Positions 17,534 to 27,679 of a stretch of 64,000 bases of DNA are shown here, piece by piece. Source of the stretch: Paracoccus methylovorus (GTDB lineage Bacteria; Pseudomonadota; Alphaproteobacteria; Rhodobacterales; Rhodobacteraceae). Under the pieces are notes generated by a model, which was not told where the DNA came from, searched no databases, and saw only the letters and a list, made by a program, of their open reading frames with translations. The stretch spans positions 372,001-436,000 of the forward strand of contig NZ_CP070368.1 in NCBI RefSeq assembly GCF_016919705.1, in the 5' to 3' direction. Position numbers and translations under genes: made by a program. Numbering within the stretch: the first letter of the stretch is position 1; each line of letters begins with the position of its first letter.

Positions 17534-17970
17534 TCCGCGCGCTTGGGCCCGACGACCGCAAGGACTGGCAACGGCTCTATCAGGGCTATCAGGCGTTCTA
17601 TGGTTTCGAGGACCGGCCGGAGTCCTTTTACGACCGGGCCTTTGCACGCTTGATGGCGCAAGATCCGCGTGACTTTCACGGGCTGGTGGCCGAGGCGGAT
17701 GGCAGGCTGCTGGGCCTGACGCATTATGTCTTTCACCCCAACCTGTGGCGCGACGAGGGCGTCTGCTATTTGCAGGATCTGTTCACCGCCCCCGAGGCCC
17801 GCGGCCGTGGCATCGCCCGCGCCCTGATCGAGGGTGTCTATGCCGAGGCCGACCGTGCCGGCATTCCCGCCGTCTATTGGCTGACGGCCGAAGACAACTA
17901 TCCCGGCCGCATGCTCTATGACCGGGTGGGGCAGAAATCGCCCTTCATTCGCTATAACCGAAAGCTGTAA
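17530..17970 (+). CDS. GNAT-family N-acetyltransferase
   Basis: A 146-residue GCN5-related acetyltransferase. The acetyl-CoA loop is DLFTAPEARGRGIARALIEG at about residues 87-106 (the R/Q-x-x-G-x-G/A motif), preceded by the strand LLGLTHYVFHP and followed by a VYWLTAEDNYPGRMLYDRVG segment. The substrate is unknown. Its start overlaps the moxR-type stop by four bases (ATGA), so the two are translated together. Confidence 0.85.
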   Translation: MIRALGPDDRKDWQRLYQGYQAFYGFEDRPESFYDRAFARLMAQDPRDFHGLVAEADGRLLGLTHYVFHPNLWRDEGVCYLQDLFTAPEARGRGIARALIEGVYAEADRAGIPAVYWLTAEDNYPGRMLYDRVGQKSPFIRYNRKL

Positions 17971-17976
17971 AGCAAA

Positions 17977-17996
17977 GGGCGGCCCAAAGGCCGCCC
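17977..17996 (-). terminator. Terminator hairpin between the GNAT gene and the lytic transglycosylase
   Basis: GGGCGGCC-CAAA-GGCCGCCC forms an eight-base-pair stem. On the minus strand it is followed by TTTGCTTT, which suits termination of the transglycosylase transcript; on the plus strand the tail is C-rich. Confidence 0.5.
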
Positions 17997-18018
17997 CCGC
18001 GATCTGCTGTCCCTCGCC

Positions 18019-18513
18019 TTAGCGCAGGCCGGTCGCTTGCAGCAGGCCCTTGCGCTTGGCTTCGTAATAATAGCCACGGGCATACCATTGCACCGCAGCA
18101 TCCTTGTTGCCGTCGGCGACCATATAGGCGCCGCGCAGATATTTGACGCCGTATTTCAGGTTCGTCTCGGCATCCAGCAACCCGGCGGGCGAGCCGCTGT
18201 AGCCCATGCCGCGTGCCGTGGCGGGCAGGATCTGCATCAGCCCATAATAAGGGCCGTTGCGGGCGCCGGGACGATGGCGCGATTCGCGGATGACGACACG
18301 ATGCACCAGATCGACCGGCACCTCGTATTCCGCGGCGTATTTGTTGATCAGCCGGCGCAGCTCGGGCGTCTCGTTCGGGTGCAGGTTGGCGATCTGCGCG
18401 GCCGAGGCGCGCGGCTCTACCAGATAGCGGCGGTCGGGATCGACCCGGTTGTCGCCGCAGGCACCGACGGTCAGCATGCCGCCCAGTACCAACAGTCCGA
18501 TCATGGATTTCAT
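18019..18513 (-). CDS. Lipoprotein lytic transglycosylase (SLT domain)
   Basis: The 164-residue protein has a lipoprotein signal peptide ending in the lipobox LTVGAC (Cys19) and an SLT domain. The catalytic glutamate is in VHRVVIRESRHRPGA, followed by the GLMQILPATARGMG and NLKYGVKYLRGAY motifs of family 1 transglycosylases. It cuts peptidoglycan from the outer or inner membrane surface. The second half of the domain is compact and ends soon after WYARGYYYEAKR. It is convergent with the GNAT gene. Confidence 0.88.
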   Translation of the reverse strand: MKSMIGLLVLGGMLTVGACGDNRVDPDRRYLVEPRASAAQIANLHPNETPELRRLINKYAAEYEVPVDLVHRVVIRESRHRPGARNGPYYGLMQILPATARGMGYSGSPAGLLDAETNLKYGVKYLRGAYMVADGNKDAAVQWYARGYYYEAKRKGLLQATGLR

Positions 18514-18570
18514 GACTGCCCCTTGTCTTGTAATTGACTAAGGGATTAGCCACAGCCGGGCCTGCCGGGG

Positions 18571-18607
18571 AAATCAAAAGAAAGGGCCGCCCAGCAACGA
18601 GCGGCCC
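18571..18607 (-). terminator. Rho-independent terminator downstream of lpdA
   Basis: GGGCCGC (18584-18590) pairs with GCGGCCC (18601-18607). On the minus strand the hairpin is followed by TTTCTTTTGATTT. A second inverted repeat, GAAACCC/GGGTTTC at about 18616-18642, lies between it and the lpdA stop. This probably ends the suc-lpdA transcript. Confidence 0.65.
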
Positions 18608-18659
18608 ATCGGCGGAAACCCGCCGCACTGCGGCATGGGTTTCGGTGAAGTTTCGCCGA

Positions 18660-20054
18660 TCAGGCGTGAATCGCGCCGTCGCCGCAGGCCAATGCCGCCT
18701 CGCGCACCGCTTCCGAGCAGGTCGGATGGGCGTGGCAGGTCAGGGCGATGTCTTGGGCCGAGGCGCCGAATTCCATCGCCACGCAGATCTCGTGAATCAT
18801 CTCGCCGGCGTTGGGACCGATGATGTGACAGCCCAGCACCCGGTCGGTTTCGGCATCCGCGATCAACTTGACGAAGCCCTCGGCCTGGAACAGCGCCTTG
18901 GCCCGTGCATTGCCCATAAAGGGGAATTTGCCGACCTTGACCTTGCGGTCGCCGGCCTTTGCGGCCTCTTCCGTCAGACCGACCGAGGCGACCTCGGGCG
19001 TGGTATAGATCACGCCGGGGATGACGTCGTAATTGACGTGGCCATGCTTGCCGGCGATGACCTCGGCAACCGCCATGCCCTCATCCTCGGCCTTATGCGC
19101 CAGCATGGGGCCCGGCACTGCGTCGCCGATGGCATAGATGCCCGGTGCGCTGGTCTGCCAATGATCGTCGATCTGGATAAAGCCACGGTCGGTCAGGGCG
19201 ACGCCGATCTTGTCAAGGCCAAGCCCCGCGACATAGGGACGGCGGCCGGTGGCGACCAGCACACATTCGGCCTTGATCTCATGTTCGCTGTCGTCCTTGC
19301 GCAGCTTGTATTTGACTTCGGCCTTGTCCTTTTCGACCTCGACTTCAGAGACGGCGGCGCCCAGGACGAATTTCAACCCCTGTTTCGCCAGGATCTTCTG
19401 GAACTGCTTTTGCACCTCGCCGTCCATGCCGGGGGTAATGGCGTCGAGGAATTCCACCACGGTCACCTCGGCGCCCAGACGGGCATAAGCCGAGCCCAGC
19501 TCCAGCCCGATCACGCCGGCGCCGATCACCACCATCGACTTGGGGATCTTGGGCAGGGACAGCGCGCCGGTGGAATCGACGACGATGCCGGCGTCATTGT
19601 CCACCTCGACCCCTTTCAGGCTGGCCGGTTCCGAACCCGAGGCGATAACGATGTTCTTCGTTTCATGGATCTGGTCGCCGACCTTGACCTTGCCCGGTGC
19701 CTCGATGCTGGCCCAGCCTTTCAGCCAGTCGATCTTGTTCTTCTTGAACAGGAACTCGATGCCCTTGGTGTTGCCGCCCACCGTTTCGGCCTTGTAGCCC
19801 TGCATCTTGGCCCAATCGACCTTGGGCTTGGCGCCCATCAGGCCCATCTTTTCGAAATTCTCGTGGGTTTCATGCAGCATGTGGCTGGCATGCAGCAGCG
19901 CCTTGGAGGGGATGCAGCCGACGTTCAGGCAGGTCCCGCCCAGCGTCTCGCGCCCTTCGACGCAGGCGACCTTCAGGCCCAGCTGGGCGGCGCGGATCGC
20001 GCAGACATAGCCGCCGGGACCGGCGCCGATCACGATCAGATCATAGGTGGGCAT
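18660..20054 (-). CDS. lpdA: Dihydrolipoyl dehydrogenase (E3)
   Basis: This FAD enzyme reoxidises the dihydrolipoyl groups of 2-oxo acid dehydrogenases and passes electrons to NAD. The 464-residue protein shows the FAD motif [19 protein letters not shown], the redox-active disulfide [13 protein letters not shown], the NAD motif [20 protein letters not shown], the second FAD motif [18 protein letters not shown], and the C-terminal catalytic HAHPTCSE. It is the last gene of the suc block and presumably supplies E3 to SucAB. A good ribosome site (AAGGAGAG) precedes ATG 20054. Confidence 0.97.
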   Translation of the reverse strand: MPTYDLIVIGAGPGGYVCAIRAAQLGLKVACVEGRETLGGTCLNVGCIPSKALLHASHMLHETHENFEKMGLMGAKPKVDWAKMQGYKAETVGGNTKGIEFLFKKNKIDWLKGWASIEAPGKVKVGDQIHETKNIVIASGSEPASLKGVEVDNDAGIVVDSTGALSLPKIPKSMVVIGAGVIGLELGSAYARLGAEVTVVEFLDAITPGMDGEVQKQFQKILAKQGLKFVLGAAVSEVEVEKDKAEVKYKLRKDDSEHEIKAECVLVATGRRPYVAGLGLDKIGVALTDRGFIQIDDHWQTSAPGIYAIGDAVPGPMLAHKAEDEGMAVAEVIAGKHGHVNYDVIPGVIYTTPEVASVGLTEEAAKAGDRKVKVGKFPFMGNARAKALFQAEGFVKLIADAETDRVLGCHIIGPNAGEMIHEICVAMEFGASAQDIALTCHAHPTCSEAVREAALACGDGAIHA

Positions 20055-20105
20055 TCAGGCTCTCCTTGCAGTTCGCGGCACCTTCCCCGGCACCGCCCGT
20101 TCGGT

Positions 20106-20498
20106 TCAGGTAAACAATGTGGTCAGGATCATCACCATCGTGGCGATGAAACCCACCGCCCAGATGGCCGAGCGCCAAGGCGACCAGCCAAAGGCATAGG
20201 CGGGGATGTAAAGCAGCCGCGCCAGCAGATAGAGCCAGGCGCAAAATACGGTCAGGGGCGAGCCCGCATCGCCCAACACCACCAAAAGCACGGCGATGGT
20301 GAACAGGATCAGCGCCTCGAAATGATTGTTCACCGCGCGGCGCAACCGGCCGGTCAGGGCCGAGAACTCTGGTTGCGTATCGCGCGGGCTGGCGTTCCAT
20401 TTGGCGCCCACATCGCGGTTCATCGATGCGGCGGCCAGGCCGATCTGCGCGGCCTGAAGCAGCGCCGCAAGGGCAAGGGCGGTGGTTTCGGCGGCCAT
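20106..20498 (-). CDS. MAPEG-family membrane protein
   Basis: A 130-residue inner-membrane protein with four predicted helices. It has the MAPEG-type pattern: an N-terminal helix, RRAVNNHFEALILF, a short loop, and ARLLYIPAYAFG. Members are related to microsomal glutathione S-transferases, but many bacterial ones are uncharacterised. Its start overlaps the stop of the upstream 85-codon gene (TGATG), and lpdA follows 51 bases later. Confidence 0.8.
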   Translation of the reverse strand: MAAETTALALAALLQAAQIGLAAASMNRDVGAKWNASPRDTQPEFSALTGRLRRAVNNHFEALILFTIAVLLVVLGDAGSPLTVFCAWLYLLARLLYIPAYAFGWSPWRSAIWAVGFIATMVMILTTLFT

Positions 20499-20755
20499 CA
20501 GGCAGTCTCGACGAAATGGAACCGGGTGGCCGAGACACCGGCCTGACTGTTGAAGACCCCCGCTGCGCCCTCAAGATAGGCCTTGGCGGCCGCGGTGTCG
20601 TGGACTTGGTAAAGAGCCCAGACATTTTGGTCGTTCTCGCGCCACAGCTGCAAAAGCGACAGGCCGTTGTTGCGGCGATCCTCGGCATCCGCATCGAAGG
20701 CGGGCCGGAAGCTGGCGTAATCTGCGATGCTGTAATGGGCAATCATCTGGTTCAT
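20498..20755 (-). CDS. Small protein of unknown function, possibly a dimeric alpha/beta barrel
   Basis: An 85-residue cytoplasmic protein beginning MNQMIAHYSIADYASFRPAF. The strand-helix-strand rhythm (IAHYSIADYASFRPAFDADA, then VWALYQVHDTAAAKAYLEG) resembles the ferredoxin-like folds of antibiotic-monooxygenase-like proteins, but no active-site motif is seen. It lies between sucB and the MAPEG gene on the same strand. The function is unknown. Confidence 0.6.
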   Translation of the reverse strand: MNQMIAHYSIADYASFRPAFDADAEDRRNNGLSLLQLWRENDQNVWALYQVHDTAAAKAYLEGAAGVFNSQAGVSATRFHFVETA

Positions 20756-20904
20756 GGGACACTCCTCTGTTTCGGCCCGGCTTGCCTCTTGGGATAAGCG
20801 GCAAACGGCCCCTGCGGGTCAACGAAACGGGCCGGAAAGAGTTGCGCGGCATGGATGCCGGTGGTGGTGGACCGGGGGCGGGGCAACCGCCCCCGGAGCA
20901 GGGC

Positions 20905-22452
20905 TTACAGATCCATCAGCAGGCGACGAGGATCCTCGAGCGCTTCCTTGACGCGGACGAGGAAGGTCACGGCGCCCTTGCCGTCCACGATGCGGTGGTC
21001 ATAGCTCAGCGCCAGATACATCATCGGGCGGATCACGATCTGGCCGTCCACGACGACCGGGCGTTCCTGGATCTTGTGCATGCCAAGGATGCCCGACTGC
21101 GGCGGGTTCAGGATCGGCGAGGACATCAGCGAGCCGTAGACGCCGCCGTTCGAGATGGTGAAGGTGCCGCCCTGCATTTCAGCCATGGTCAGCTTGCCGT
21201 CGCGGGCGCGCAGGCCAAGCTCGGCGATTTCCTTTTCGATCCGGGCAAAGCTTTTCTGCTCGGCATCGCGCACGACCGGAACCACCAGACCGTTCGGCGT
21301 GCCGACCGCAACGCCCATATGAACGAAGTTCTTGTAAACGACGTCGCTGCCGTCGATTTCGGCGTTGACCTCGGGCACTTCCTTCAGCGCGTGGCAGCAG
21401 GCTTTCACGAAGAAGGACATGAAGCCCAGCTTCACCTTGTGCTTCTTCTCGAACTGATCCTTGTAGGCGTTGCGCAGTTCCATGATCGCCTTCATGTCCA
21501 CCTCGTTATAGGTGGTCAGCATGGCGGCGGTGTTCTGCGCATCCTTGAGCCGGCGGGCGATGGTGGCGCGCAGGCGGGTCATCTTGACGCGCTCTTCGCG
21601 GGCCGCATCTTCGGCCGAGCTGGGTGCGCGCGGCGCCTGTGCCGGTGCCGGGGCGGACGAGGCGGCTGCAGGTGCCGAAGCGGCGCGGGCCACGTCTTCT
21701 TTCATCACGCGGCCGTCGCGGCCGGTGCCGGTGACGGCATCACGCGCGATGCCGGCCTCGGCCATGGCCTTCTTGGCTGAGGGCGCGTCTTCGACATCCT
21801 TGCGCTCTTGCGGCGTCTCGGGGCCGGCACCGGGCGATTGCACGGCTGCCGCAGCAGCTTCGGGTTGGGCGGCGGCGGGGCTGGCGGCACCGGCCGCGCC
21901 CTCGGTGATGATGGCCAACCGGGCGCTGGCTTCTACCGTTGCGCCTTCGGGGGCGAGGATCTCGGCCAGCACGCCCGCGGCGGGGCTGGGCACCTCGACC
22001 GAAACCTTGTCGGTTTCCAGCTCGCACAGCATCTCGTCCTGTGCGACCGCGTCGCCCACCTTCTTGAACCAGGTCGCCACCGTGGCTTCGGTAACGCTTT
22101 CGCCCAGGGTGGGCACCATCACGTCGACGGATTTTCCGCTCATCTTTCTCTGTCCTTCCTGAGCCTTCGTGCCCGCATCAGCCTTGGGCAACATTTCTTC
22201 CGGGCCAGCATCGCCCTGTTCCATGATTTGTGCGAGCAGCGCATTGGGCGCGACCACCGCACCCTCGGGGGCGACGATCTCGGCCAGCTTGCCGGCGACG
22301 GGCGAGGGCACCTCGACCGTCACCTTGTCGGTTTCCAACTCGCACAGCATTTCATCCACGGCGACGCGGTCGCCCGGTTTCTTGAACCAGGTGGCCACCG
22401 TCGCTTCGGATACCGATTCCCCTAGGGCGGGGACGCGTAGTTCCACTGCCAT
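20905..22452 (-). CDS. sucB: 2-oxoglutarate dehydrogenase E2 (dihydrolipoyl succinyltransferase) with two lipoyl domains
   Basis: SucB transfers the succinyl group from lipoate to coenzyme A. The 515-residue protein has two lipoyl domains, at residues about 1-77 and 104-180; each carries the lipoylated lysine in CELETDK. Then come an alanine- and proline-rich linker, a peripheral-subunit-binding domain ([20 protein letters not shown]), a second linker and the catalytic domain with [12 protein letters not shown] near the end. Most SucB proteins have one lipoyl domain. An in-frame ATG at 22143, directly before the second domain and behind AGGAAGGACAGAAAG, could start a one-lipoyl form. It begins one base after the sucA stop. 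Confidence 0.95.
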   Translation of the reverse strand: MAVELRVPALGESVSEATVATWFKKPGDRVAVDEMLCELETDKVTVEVPSPVAGKLAEIVAPEGAVVAPNALLAQIMEQGDAGPEEMLPKADAGTKAQEGQRKMSGKSVDVMVPTLGESVTEATVATWFKKVGDAVAQDEMLCELETDKVSVEVPSPAAGVLAEILAPEGATVEASARLAIITEGAAGAASPAAAQPEAAAAAVQSPGAGPETPQERKDVEDAPSAKKAMAEAGIARDAVTGTGRDGRVMKEDVARAASAPAAASSAPAPAQAPRAPSSAEDAAREERVKMTRLRATIARRLKDAQNTAAMLTTYNEVDMKAIMELRNAYKDQFEKKHKVKLGFMSFFVKACCHALKEVPEVNAEIDGSDVVYKNFVHMGVAVGTPNGLVVPVVRDAEQKSFARIEKEIAELGLRARDGKLTMAEMQGGTFTISNGGVYGSLMSSPILNPPQSGILGMHKIQERPVVVDGQIVIRPMMYLALSYDHRIVDGKGAVTFLVRVKEALEDPRRLLMDL

Positions 22453-22453
22453 C

Positions 22454-25420
22454 TCAGGCCCCGACAGTGATGGCTTCGTGGACCAGCGCCTCTTGCTCGG
22501 CCTTGTGGCGCGAGGCAAGGCCGGTGGCCGGCGAAGCCGCAGCATGGCGGCCGACATAGCGCGCCCGATCATGCTTGGCGCCGATGCGCGACAGGACCCA
22601 TTCGATATTGGGCTCGACAAAGGTCCAGCCGCCCTGGTTCTTGGGCTCTTCCTGACACCAGACGATTTCGGCGTCCTTGAAGCGTTCCAGCTCTTTGGAC
22701 ATGGTCTGGGCCGGGAAGGGATAGAACTGCTCCAGCCGCAGGATATAGACATCGTCCGCCCCCGCCGCGTCGCGGGCCTGCGCGAGATCGTAATAGACCT
22801 TGCCCGAGCAGATCACCACGCGACGGATCTTGTCGTCGGCGACCAGCTTGAATTCGGACTTGCCGCGATCGGCGTCGTCCTGAAGCACGCGATTGAAGGT
22901 CGAACCGGCCAGGAACTCATCCGCCGTGGACATTGCAAGCGGGTGACGCAGCAGCGATTTCGGCGTCATCAGCACCAGCGGTTTGCGGAAAGGGCGCTTC
23001 AACTGGCGACGCAGGATGTGGAAGTAGTTTGCCGGGGTGGTGCAGTTCGCCACGATCCAGTTGTCCTCGGCGCACATTTGCAGCCAGCGTTCCAGCCGGG
23101 CCGAGCTGTGCTCGGGGCCCTGACCCTCGTAGCCATGCGGCATCAGCATGACGAGACCCGACATGCGCAGCCATTTCTTTTCACCCGAGGTGATGAATTG
23201 GTCGAACATGATCTGGGCGCCGTTGGCGAAGTCGCCGAACTGCGCCTCCCACAGGGTCAGGGTGTTCGGCTCGGCCAGCGAATAGCCGTATTCAAATCCC
23301 AACACCGCATATTCGGACAGCATGGAGTCGATGACTTCGTAGCGTGCCTGACCGCCGCGAATGTGGTTCAGCGGGTAATGGCGTTCCTCGGTCTTCTGGT
23401 CGATAAAGGACGAGTGCCGCTGCGAGAAGGTGCCGCGCGTCGAATCCTGACCGGCAAGCCGCACCGGATTGCCATCCAGCAGCAACGAACCAAAGGCCAG
23501 CGCCTCACCGGTGGCCCAATCGAAGCCCTTGCCGGTCTCGAACATTTGCTTCTTGGCTTCCAGCAGGCGGCCCACGGTCTTGTGCAGGTCGAACCCGTCC
23601 GGCACGCGGGTCAGCGCGCCGCCGATCTCGGCCATGGTCTCGGCGGAAATGCCGGTCTGGCCCAGGTTTTCTTCGGCATGCTCGGCCTCGATGCCAGACC
23701 ATTTTCCGTCCAGCCAGTCGGCCTTGTTCGGCTTGAAGTTCTTGCCGACCTCGAACTCTTCGTTGAGGTGGGCCTGGAAGGCGGTCTTCATCTCGTCGAT
23801 CACGCCCTCGGGGACCAGACCTTCGGCGACCAGACGCTCGGTATAAAGCTGCAGGGTGGTCTTGTGGCCCTTGATCGACTTGTACATCACCGGGTTGGTG
23901 AACATCGGCTCATCGCCTTCGTTGTGACCAAAGCGGCGATAGCAGAAGATGTCGAGCACCACGTCCTTGTGGAATTTCTGCCGGAACTCGATCGCGACCC
24001 GCGCGGCATGGACCACGGCCTCGGGGTCGTCGCCGTTGACGTGGAAGATCGGCGCTTCGACCATCAACGCGATATCGGTCGGATAAGGCGAGGTGCGGCT
24101 GAAATGCGGCGCGGTGGTAAAGCCGATCTGGTTGTTCACGACGATATGGATGCAACCGCCGGTACGATGGCCCTTGATGCCGGAAAGCTGGAAGCATTCC
24201 GCGACGATACCCTGACCGGCAAAGGCCGCATCGCCGTGCAGCAGGATCGGCAGCACCGCGGTGCGATGGGTCTGATCGGACATCTGGTCCTGCTTGGCGC
24301 GAACCTTGCCCAGCACCACCGGGTTCACCGCTTCCAAATGCGAGGGGTTGGCGGTCAGCGACAGGTGTACGGTATTATCGTCAAAGGTGCGGTCGGACGA
24401 GGCGCCGAGGTGATATTTCACGTCGCCCGAGCCGTCCACGTCGTCGGGCTTGTAGCTGCCACCCTGAAATTCGTGGAAGATGGCGCGATAGGGTTTGCCC
24501 ATCACATTGGCCAGCACCGACAGGCGGCCGCGGTGCGGCATGCCGATTACCACGTCCTTCACGCCAAGCGCGCCGCCGCGCTTGATGATCTGTTCCATGG
24601 CCGGGATCAGCGCCTCGCCGCCGTCAAGGCCGAAGCGCTTGGTGCCCATGTATTTGACATGCAGGAACTTTTCGAAACCCTCGGCCTCGACCAGCTTGTT
24701 GAGGATGGCGCGCCGCCCTTCACGGGTAAAGGCGATTTCCTTGCCATAGCCCTCGATCCGTTCCTTCAGCCAGGCGGCTTCCTCGGGGTTCGAAATATGC
24801 ATGAATTGCAGCGCGAAGGTGCCGCAATAGGTGCGCTTCATCAGGTCCACGATCTGCCGGATCGTGGCGATTTGCAGGCCAAGCACATTGTCGATGAAGA
24901 TCGGGCGATCCAGATCGGCATCGGTGAAGCCGTAGGTCTTGGGGTCCAGCTCGCCGTGGTCGGGGATCTCGCGCATATCCAGCGGGTCCAGATCGGCGTG
25001 CAGATGGCCCCGGATGCGGAAGGCGCGGATCAGCATGATCGCGCGAACGCTGTCCAGCACGGCCCGCTTGAGCTGATCGTCCGTCAGGCTGACGCCTTTT
25101 TCGCCGGCCTTGGCGGCGATCTTGTCCAGTGCCGCCTTGGCCTCGGTCTTGGGCAGGATCGGCCATTCGCCGGTCAGCGCCGCCGTGTTGTCGTCGGCAG
25201 GCATCGGCGGCCAGTCGGCACGGTGCCAGCTTGCGCCCTTGGCCTCGCGGGTAACGGTGGTCTCATCGTCGCCCAGGCTGCGGAAGAAGGCGTCCCACGC
25301 CTGATCGACCGCCGCAGGGTTTTGGGCCCACTGACCGTAAAGCTGCTCGACATAGGCCGCATTATGGCCCTGCAGAAAGCTTGAGTCGTGGAAGGCCGAG
25401 TTGGGGGATTGATCGTTCAT
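22454..25420 (-). CDS. sucA: 2-oxoglutarate dehydrogenase E1 component
   Basis: SucA is the thiamine-diphosphate E1 that decarboxylates 2-oxoglutarate and succinylates SucB. From ATG 25420, behind GGAGG, the protein is 988 residues. Family stretches are [20 protein letters not shown] at the start, [18 protein letters not shown], the ThDP region [34 protein letters not shown], and [16 protein letters not shown] rendered here as [14 protein letters not shown]. The longer in-frame ORF upstream of 25420 lies inside the glycosyltransferase gene and was rejected. Confidence 0.97.
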   Translation of the reverse strand: MNDQSPNSAFHDSSFLQGHNAAYVEQLYGQWAQNPAAVDQAWDAFFRSLGDDETTVTREAKGASWHRADWPPMPADDNTAALTGEWPILPKTEAKAALDKIAAKAGEKGVSLTDDQLKRAVLDSVRAIMLIRAFRIRGHLHADLDPLDMREIPDHGELDPKTYGFTDADLDRPIFIDNVLGLQIATIRQIVDLMKRTYCGTFALQFMHISNPEEAAWLKERIEGYGKEIAFTREGRRAILNKLVEAEGFEKFLHVKYMGTKRFGLDGGEALIPAMEQIIKRGGALGVKDVVIGMPHRGRLSVLANVMGKPYRAIFHEFQGGSYKPDDVDGSGDVKYHLGASSDRTFDDNTVHLSLTANPSHLEAVNPVVLGKVRAKQDQMSDQTHRTAVLPILLHGDAAFAGQGIVAECFQLSGIKGHRTGGCIHIVVNNQIGFTTAPHFSRTSPYPTDIALMVEAPIFHVNGDDPEAVVHAARVAIEFRQKFHKDVVLDIFCYRRFGHNEGDEPMFTNPVMYKSIKGHKTTLQLYTERLVAEGLVPEGVIDEMKTAFQAHLNEEFEVGKNFKPNKADWLDGKWSGIEAEHAEENLGQTGISAETMAEIGGALTRVPDGFDLHKTVGRLLEAKKQMFETGKGFDWATGEALAFGSLLLDGNPVRLAGQDSTRGTFSQRHSSFIDQKTEERHYPLNHIRGGQARYEVIDSMLSEYAVLGFEYGYSLAEPNTLTLWEAQFGDFANGAQIMFDQFITSGEKKWLRMSGLVMLMPHGYEGQGPEHSSARLERWLQMCAEDNWIVANCTTPANYFHILRRQLKRPFRKPLVLMTPKSLLRHPLAMSTADEFLAGSTFNRVLQDDADRGKSEFKLVADDKIRRVVICSGKVYYDLAQARDAAGADDVYILRLEQFYPFPAQTMSKELERFKDAEIVWCQEEPKNQGGWTFVEPNIEWVLSRIGAKHDRARYVGRHAAASPATGLASRHKAEQEALVHEAITVGA

Positions 25421-25440
25421 TGGCTTGCCTCCGGGGAATC

Positions 25441-26604
25441 TTATCGGTTCGCGCCTTGATCGGGCGCGGTCGCATTGTTCTGGCCAGGTCCGGGGGGCGC
25501 CCCGGACATGAGCCTGGTTTGAAAGTCCTGATACCATGCCGGCAGCCCGGCGCGCGGTTGGCGCAGCAGGGCAGGCAGCTTGCGGCCGGCCAGCAGGGCG
25601 CCGCGCAGTTGCGGCAGATCCCAGCGGCCTCCGGCGATGTCTTTTGGCAGTTCGGCCAGCACCATGCGCGGATACCACAGCGCATAGCGGACCATATCGC
25701 GGACCTGCCGTTCGGAATTGCGGCGCACGAAATAGGCGATGTTCAACAGCGCCAGCGCGGTATTGATCCGGCGCCTGTCGCGGCCTGCCGCTGCCTCCAG
25801 ATGACGGATATGCGCATCTGGCGCGATGGCCAGGATACCATGCCGGCCAAAGCGATAGCTGGCATCCAGATCCTCGGCGATCGAACTGCCGTTCAGCCCC
25901 TCGTCAAAGGGTTCGCGCAGCGCCAGATGGCGGCGCAGGGTCAGGGCGAAGCCGACGATGAAATTGACCCGGAACAGCCCATCGGGAAGGGTGCCGTCCC
26001 CCTGCCAGCGGCGCTCGGGCCGATCATAGCCCAGGAAACGCTGCTCGGCCGGGATCATCAACAGGTGACGCAGGACAAAGTCGATGCTGCGTTGCACAGG
26101 ACCAGCACGTCCCTCGATCAGCGCGCCGGCGCGGTTGGTCTGTTTCAGTTCATCCGCCGCAGCCCGGCCGGTCTCCTGCGTATTGCGGGCCGACAGGGCC
26201 ACGATACGGCCGGTCGTATCGGCGCGGTAATGCGCCATGATTTGCCCGGCGCATTCGGGATGCAGCAAGGCGTCATCGTCGATCATGAACAGGATGTCAG
26301 CGCGCGCCAGGGCGATGGCCTGATTGCGCTGCACGGTCAGGGATTTGCGCAGGGCGGGCACATAGGTCAGCGGACAGCCACCGGCTTCGGCAATCACCGC
26401 CTCGACCCCCTCGCGGTGCTGTGGCCAGTTGGCGCTGGCATCCACGATGACGATTTCGGACGGCCGCTCGGTCGAGGCCAGCGCCGCACGCACGCAATCG
26501 CAAAGCAGCTTGCCCCGGTTGTAGGTCGAAACGCACAGTGCCCAGTCCTGCGCCGCCACGGGCGAGGCTGCGCGTTCCACAGGCGGCAGGGGATGCGTGC
26601 TCAT
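25441..26604 (-). CDS. Family 2 glycosyltransferase inserted in the suc operon
   Basis: The 387-residue protein has a GT-A fold: ALCVSTYNRGKLLCDCVRAA near the start, IVIVDASANWPQ, LTVQRNQAIALARADILFMI, then the metal-binding DDDALLHPE. The acceptor region holds EDLDASYRFGRHG. It would transfer a sugar from a nucleotide sugar to an unknown acceptor. It starts at ATG 26604 (MSTHPLPPVE) and ends 20 bases before sucA. A glycosyltransferase in this position has no obvious link to the TCA cycle; its coding character is like its neighbours. Confidence 0.85.
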   Translation of the reverse strand: MSTHPLPPVERAASPVAAQDWALCVSTYNRGKLLCDCVRAALASTERPSEIVIVDASANWPQHREGVEAVIAEAGGCPLTYVPALRKSLTVQRNQAIALARADILFMIDDDALLHPECAGQIMAHYRADTTGRIVALSARNTQETGRAAADELKQTNRAGALIEGRAGPVQRSIDFVLRHLLMIPAEQRFLGYDRPERRWQGDGTLPDGLFRVNFIVGFALTLRRHLALREPFDEGLNGSSIAEDLDASYRFGRHGILAIAPDAHIRHLEAAAGRDRRRINTALALLNIAYFVRRNSERQVRDMVRYALWYPRMVLAELPKDIAGGRWDLPQLRGALLAGRKLPALLRQPRAGLPAWYQDFQTRLMSGAPPGPGQNNATAPDQGANR

Positions 26605-26722
26605 GCCGCACCTCGCCTTGGCAGGGCAGGGCCGTGAGCCGGACAAGGCATTGCCCCGGCGGTTCTGACGACGATCTGGCGACGACGGCGGTCCAATCTG
26701 GCACCTGCTGGTAAAGTCTGGC

Positions 26723-26752
26723 GCGGCCCCATGTAAGCTAGGCAGGGGCCGC
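26723..26752 (-). other. Inverted repeat between sucD and the glycosyltransferase gene
   Basis: GCGGCCCC and GGGGCCGC, eight bases each, flank a 14-base loop in the 175-base gap. No T run follows on the minus strand, so it is more likely an RNA processing or stability element than a terminator. The rest of the gap shows no ORF. Confidence 0.4.
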
Positions 26753-26779
26753 ACCTAAGTCAAAAGCCTTACGAAAAGG

Positions 26780-27664
26780 TTATCGGCCCAGAGCTTTCAG
26801 CACAGCCTCACCCAAGCCGGCGGGGCTGTCGGCAACGATGATCCCGGCCGATTTCATGGCCTCGATCTTCGATTCCGCGTCGCCCTTGCCGCCCGAGACG
26901 ATGGCGCCGGCATGGCCCATGCGACGGCCCTTCGGTGCGGTGCGCCCGGCGATGAAACCGGCGGTCGGCTTCCATTTGCCCTTGCGCTTCTGCTCGGCCA
27001 GGAACTCGGCGGCCTCTTCCTCGGCCGAGCCACCGATCTCGCCGATCATGATGATCGACTCGGTCTCGGGGTCGTCCAGGAACATGCGCAGCACGTCGAT
27101 ATGCTCCATGCCCTTGATGGGGTCGCCGCCGATGCCCACGGCCGAGGACTGGCCCAAGCCCACGTCAGAGGTCTGTTTCACCGCTTCATAGGTCAGTGTC
27201 CCCGAGCGCGAGACCACGCCGACCGAACCGCGCTTGAAGATGGAACCCGGCATGATGCCGATCTTGCATTCGTCTGGAGTCATGATGCCGGGGCAGTTCG
27301 GCCCGATCAGCAGCGATTTGCTGCCTTCCAGCGCGCGCTTGACCTTCATCATGTCCAGCACCGGGATGCCTTCGGTGATGCAGACGATCAGCGGGATCTC
27401 GGCGTCGATGGCTTCCAGGATCGAATCGGCCGCGAAAGGCGGCGGAACGTAGATGGCGGTCGCATTGGCGCCGGTTTGCACCGCGGCCTCGTGGACCGAG
27501 TTGAAGACCGGCAGGCCCAGATGCTCGGTGCCGCCTTTGCCGGGGGTCACGCCGCCGACCATCTTGGTGCCGTAGGCGATCGCCTGTTCGGTGTGAAAAG
27601 TGCCTTGTGAGCCGGTAAGGCCCTGGCAGATGACTTTGGTGTCTTTGTTGACGAGAACGGCCAT
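26780..27664 (-). CDS. sucD: Succinyl-CoA synthetase alpha subunit
   Basis: SucD holds the coenzyme A site and the phosphohistidine of succinyl-CoA synthetase, which makes ATP or GTP from succinyl-CoA. The 294-residue protein has the CoA motif [15 protein letters not shown] at about residues 15-29, [11 protein letters not shown], and the active histidine in [15 protein letters not shown] (about 250). It lies downstream of sucC, separated by a small secreted-protein gene. A GGAG-like site (AGGAGACGC) precedes the ATG. Confidence 0.97.
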   Translation of the reverse strand: MAVLVNKDTKVICQGLTGSQGTFHTEQAIAYGTKMVGGVTPGKGGTEHLGLPVFNSVHEAAVQTGANATAIYVPPPFAADSILEAIDAEIPLIVCITEGIPVLDMMKVKRALEGSKSLLIGPNCPGIMTPDECKIGIMPGSIFKRGSVGVVSRSGTLTYEAVKQTSDVGLGQSSAVGIGGDPIKGMEHIDVLRMFLDDPETESIIMIGEIGGSAEEEAAEFLAEQKRKGKWKPTAGFIAGRTAPKGRRMGHAGAIVSGGKGDAESKIEAMKSAGIIVADSPAGLGEAVLKALGR

Positions 27665-27679
27665 GATGCGTCTCCTGAA

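Noticed and set aside
18534..20546. 670-codon plus-strand open frame opposite lpdA
   Set aside because: The minus strand has a complete dihydrolipoyl dehydrogenase with all motifs; the open frame on the other strand reflects high GC codon bias and has a basic, histidine-rich composition without domains.
22169..25384. 1071-codon plus-strand open frame opposite sucA
   Set aside because: SucA on the minus strand is unmistakable; the antisense frame has no recognisable motif.
22454..25678. Start of sucA at the upstream ATG
   Set aside because: The extension overlaps the glycosyltransferase coding region in another frame and has no similarity to the E1 N-terminus; ATG 25420 has GGAGG.
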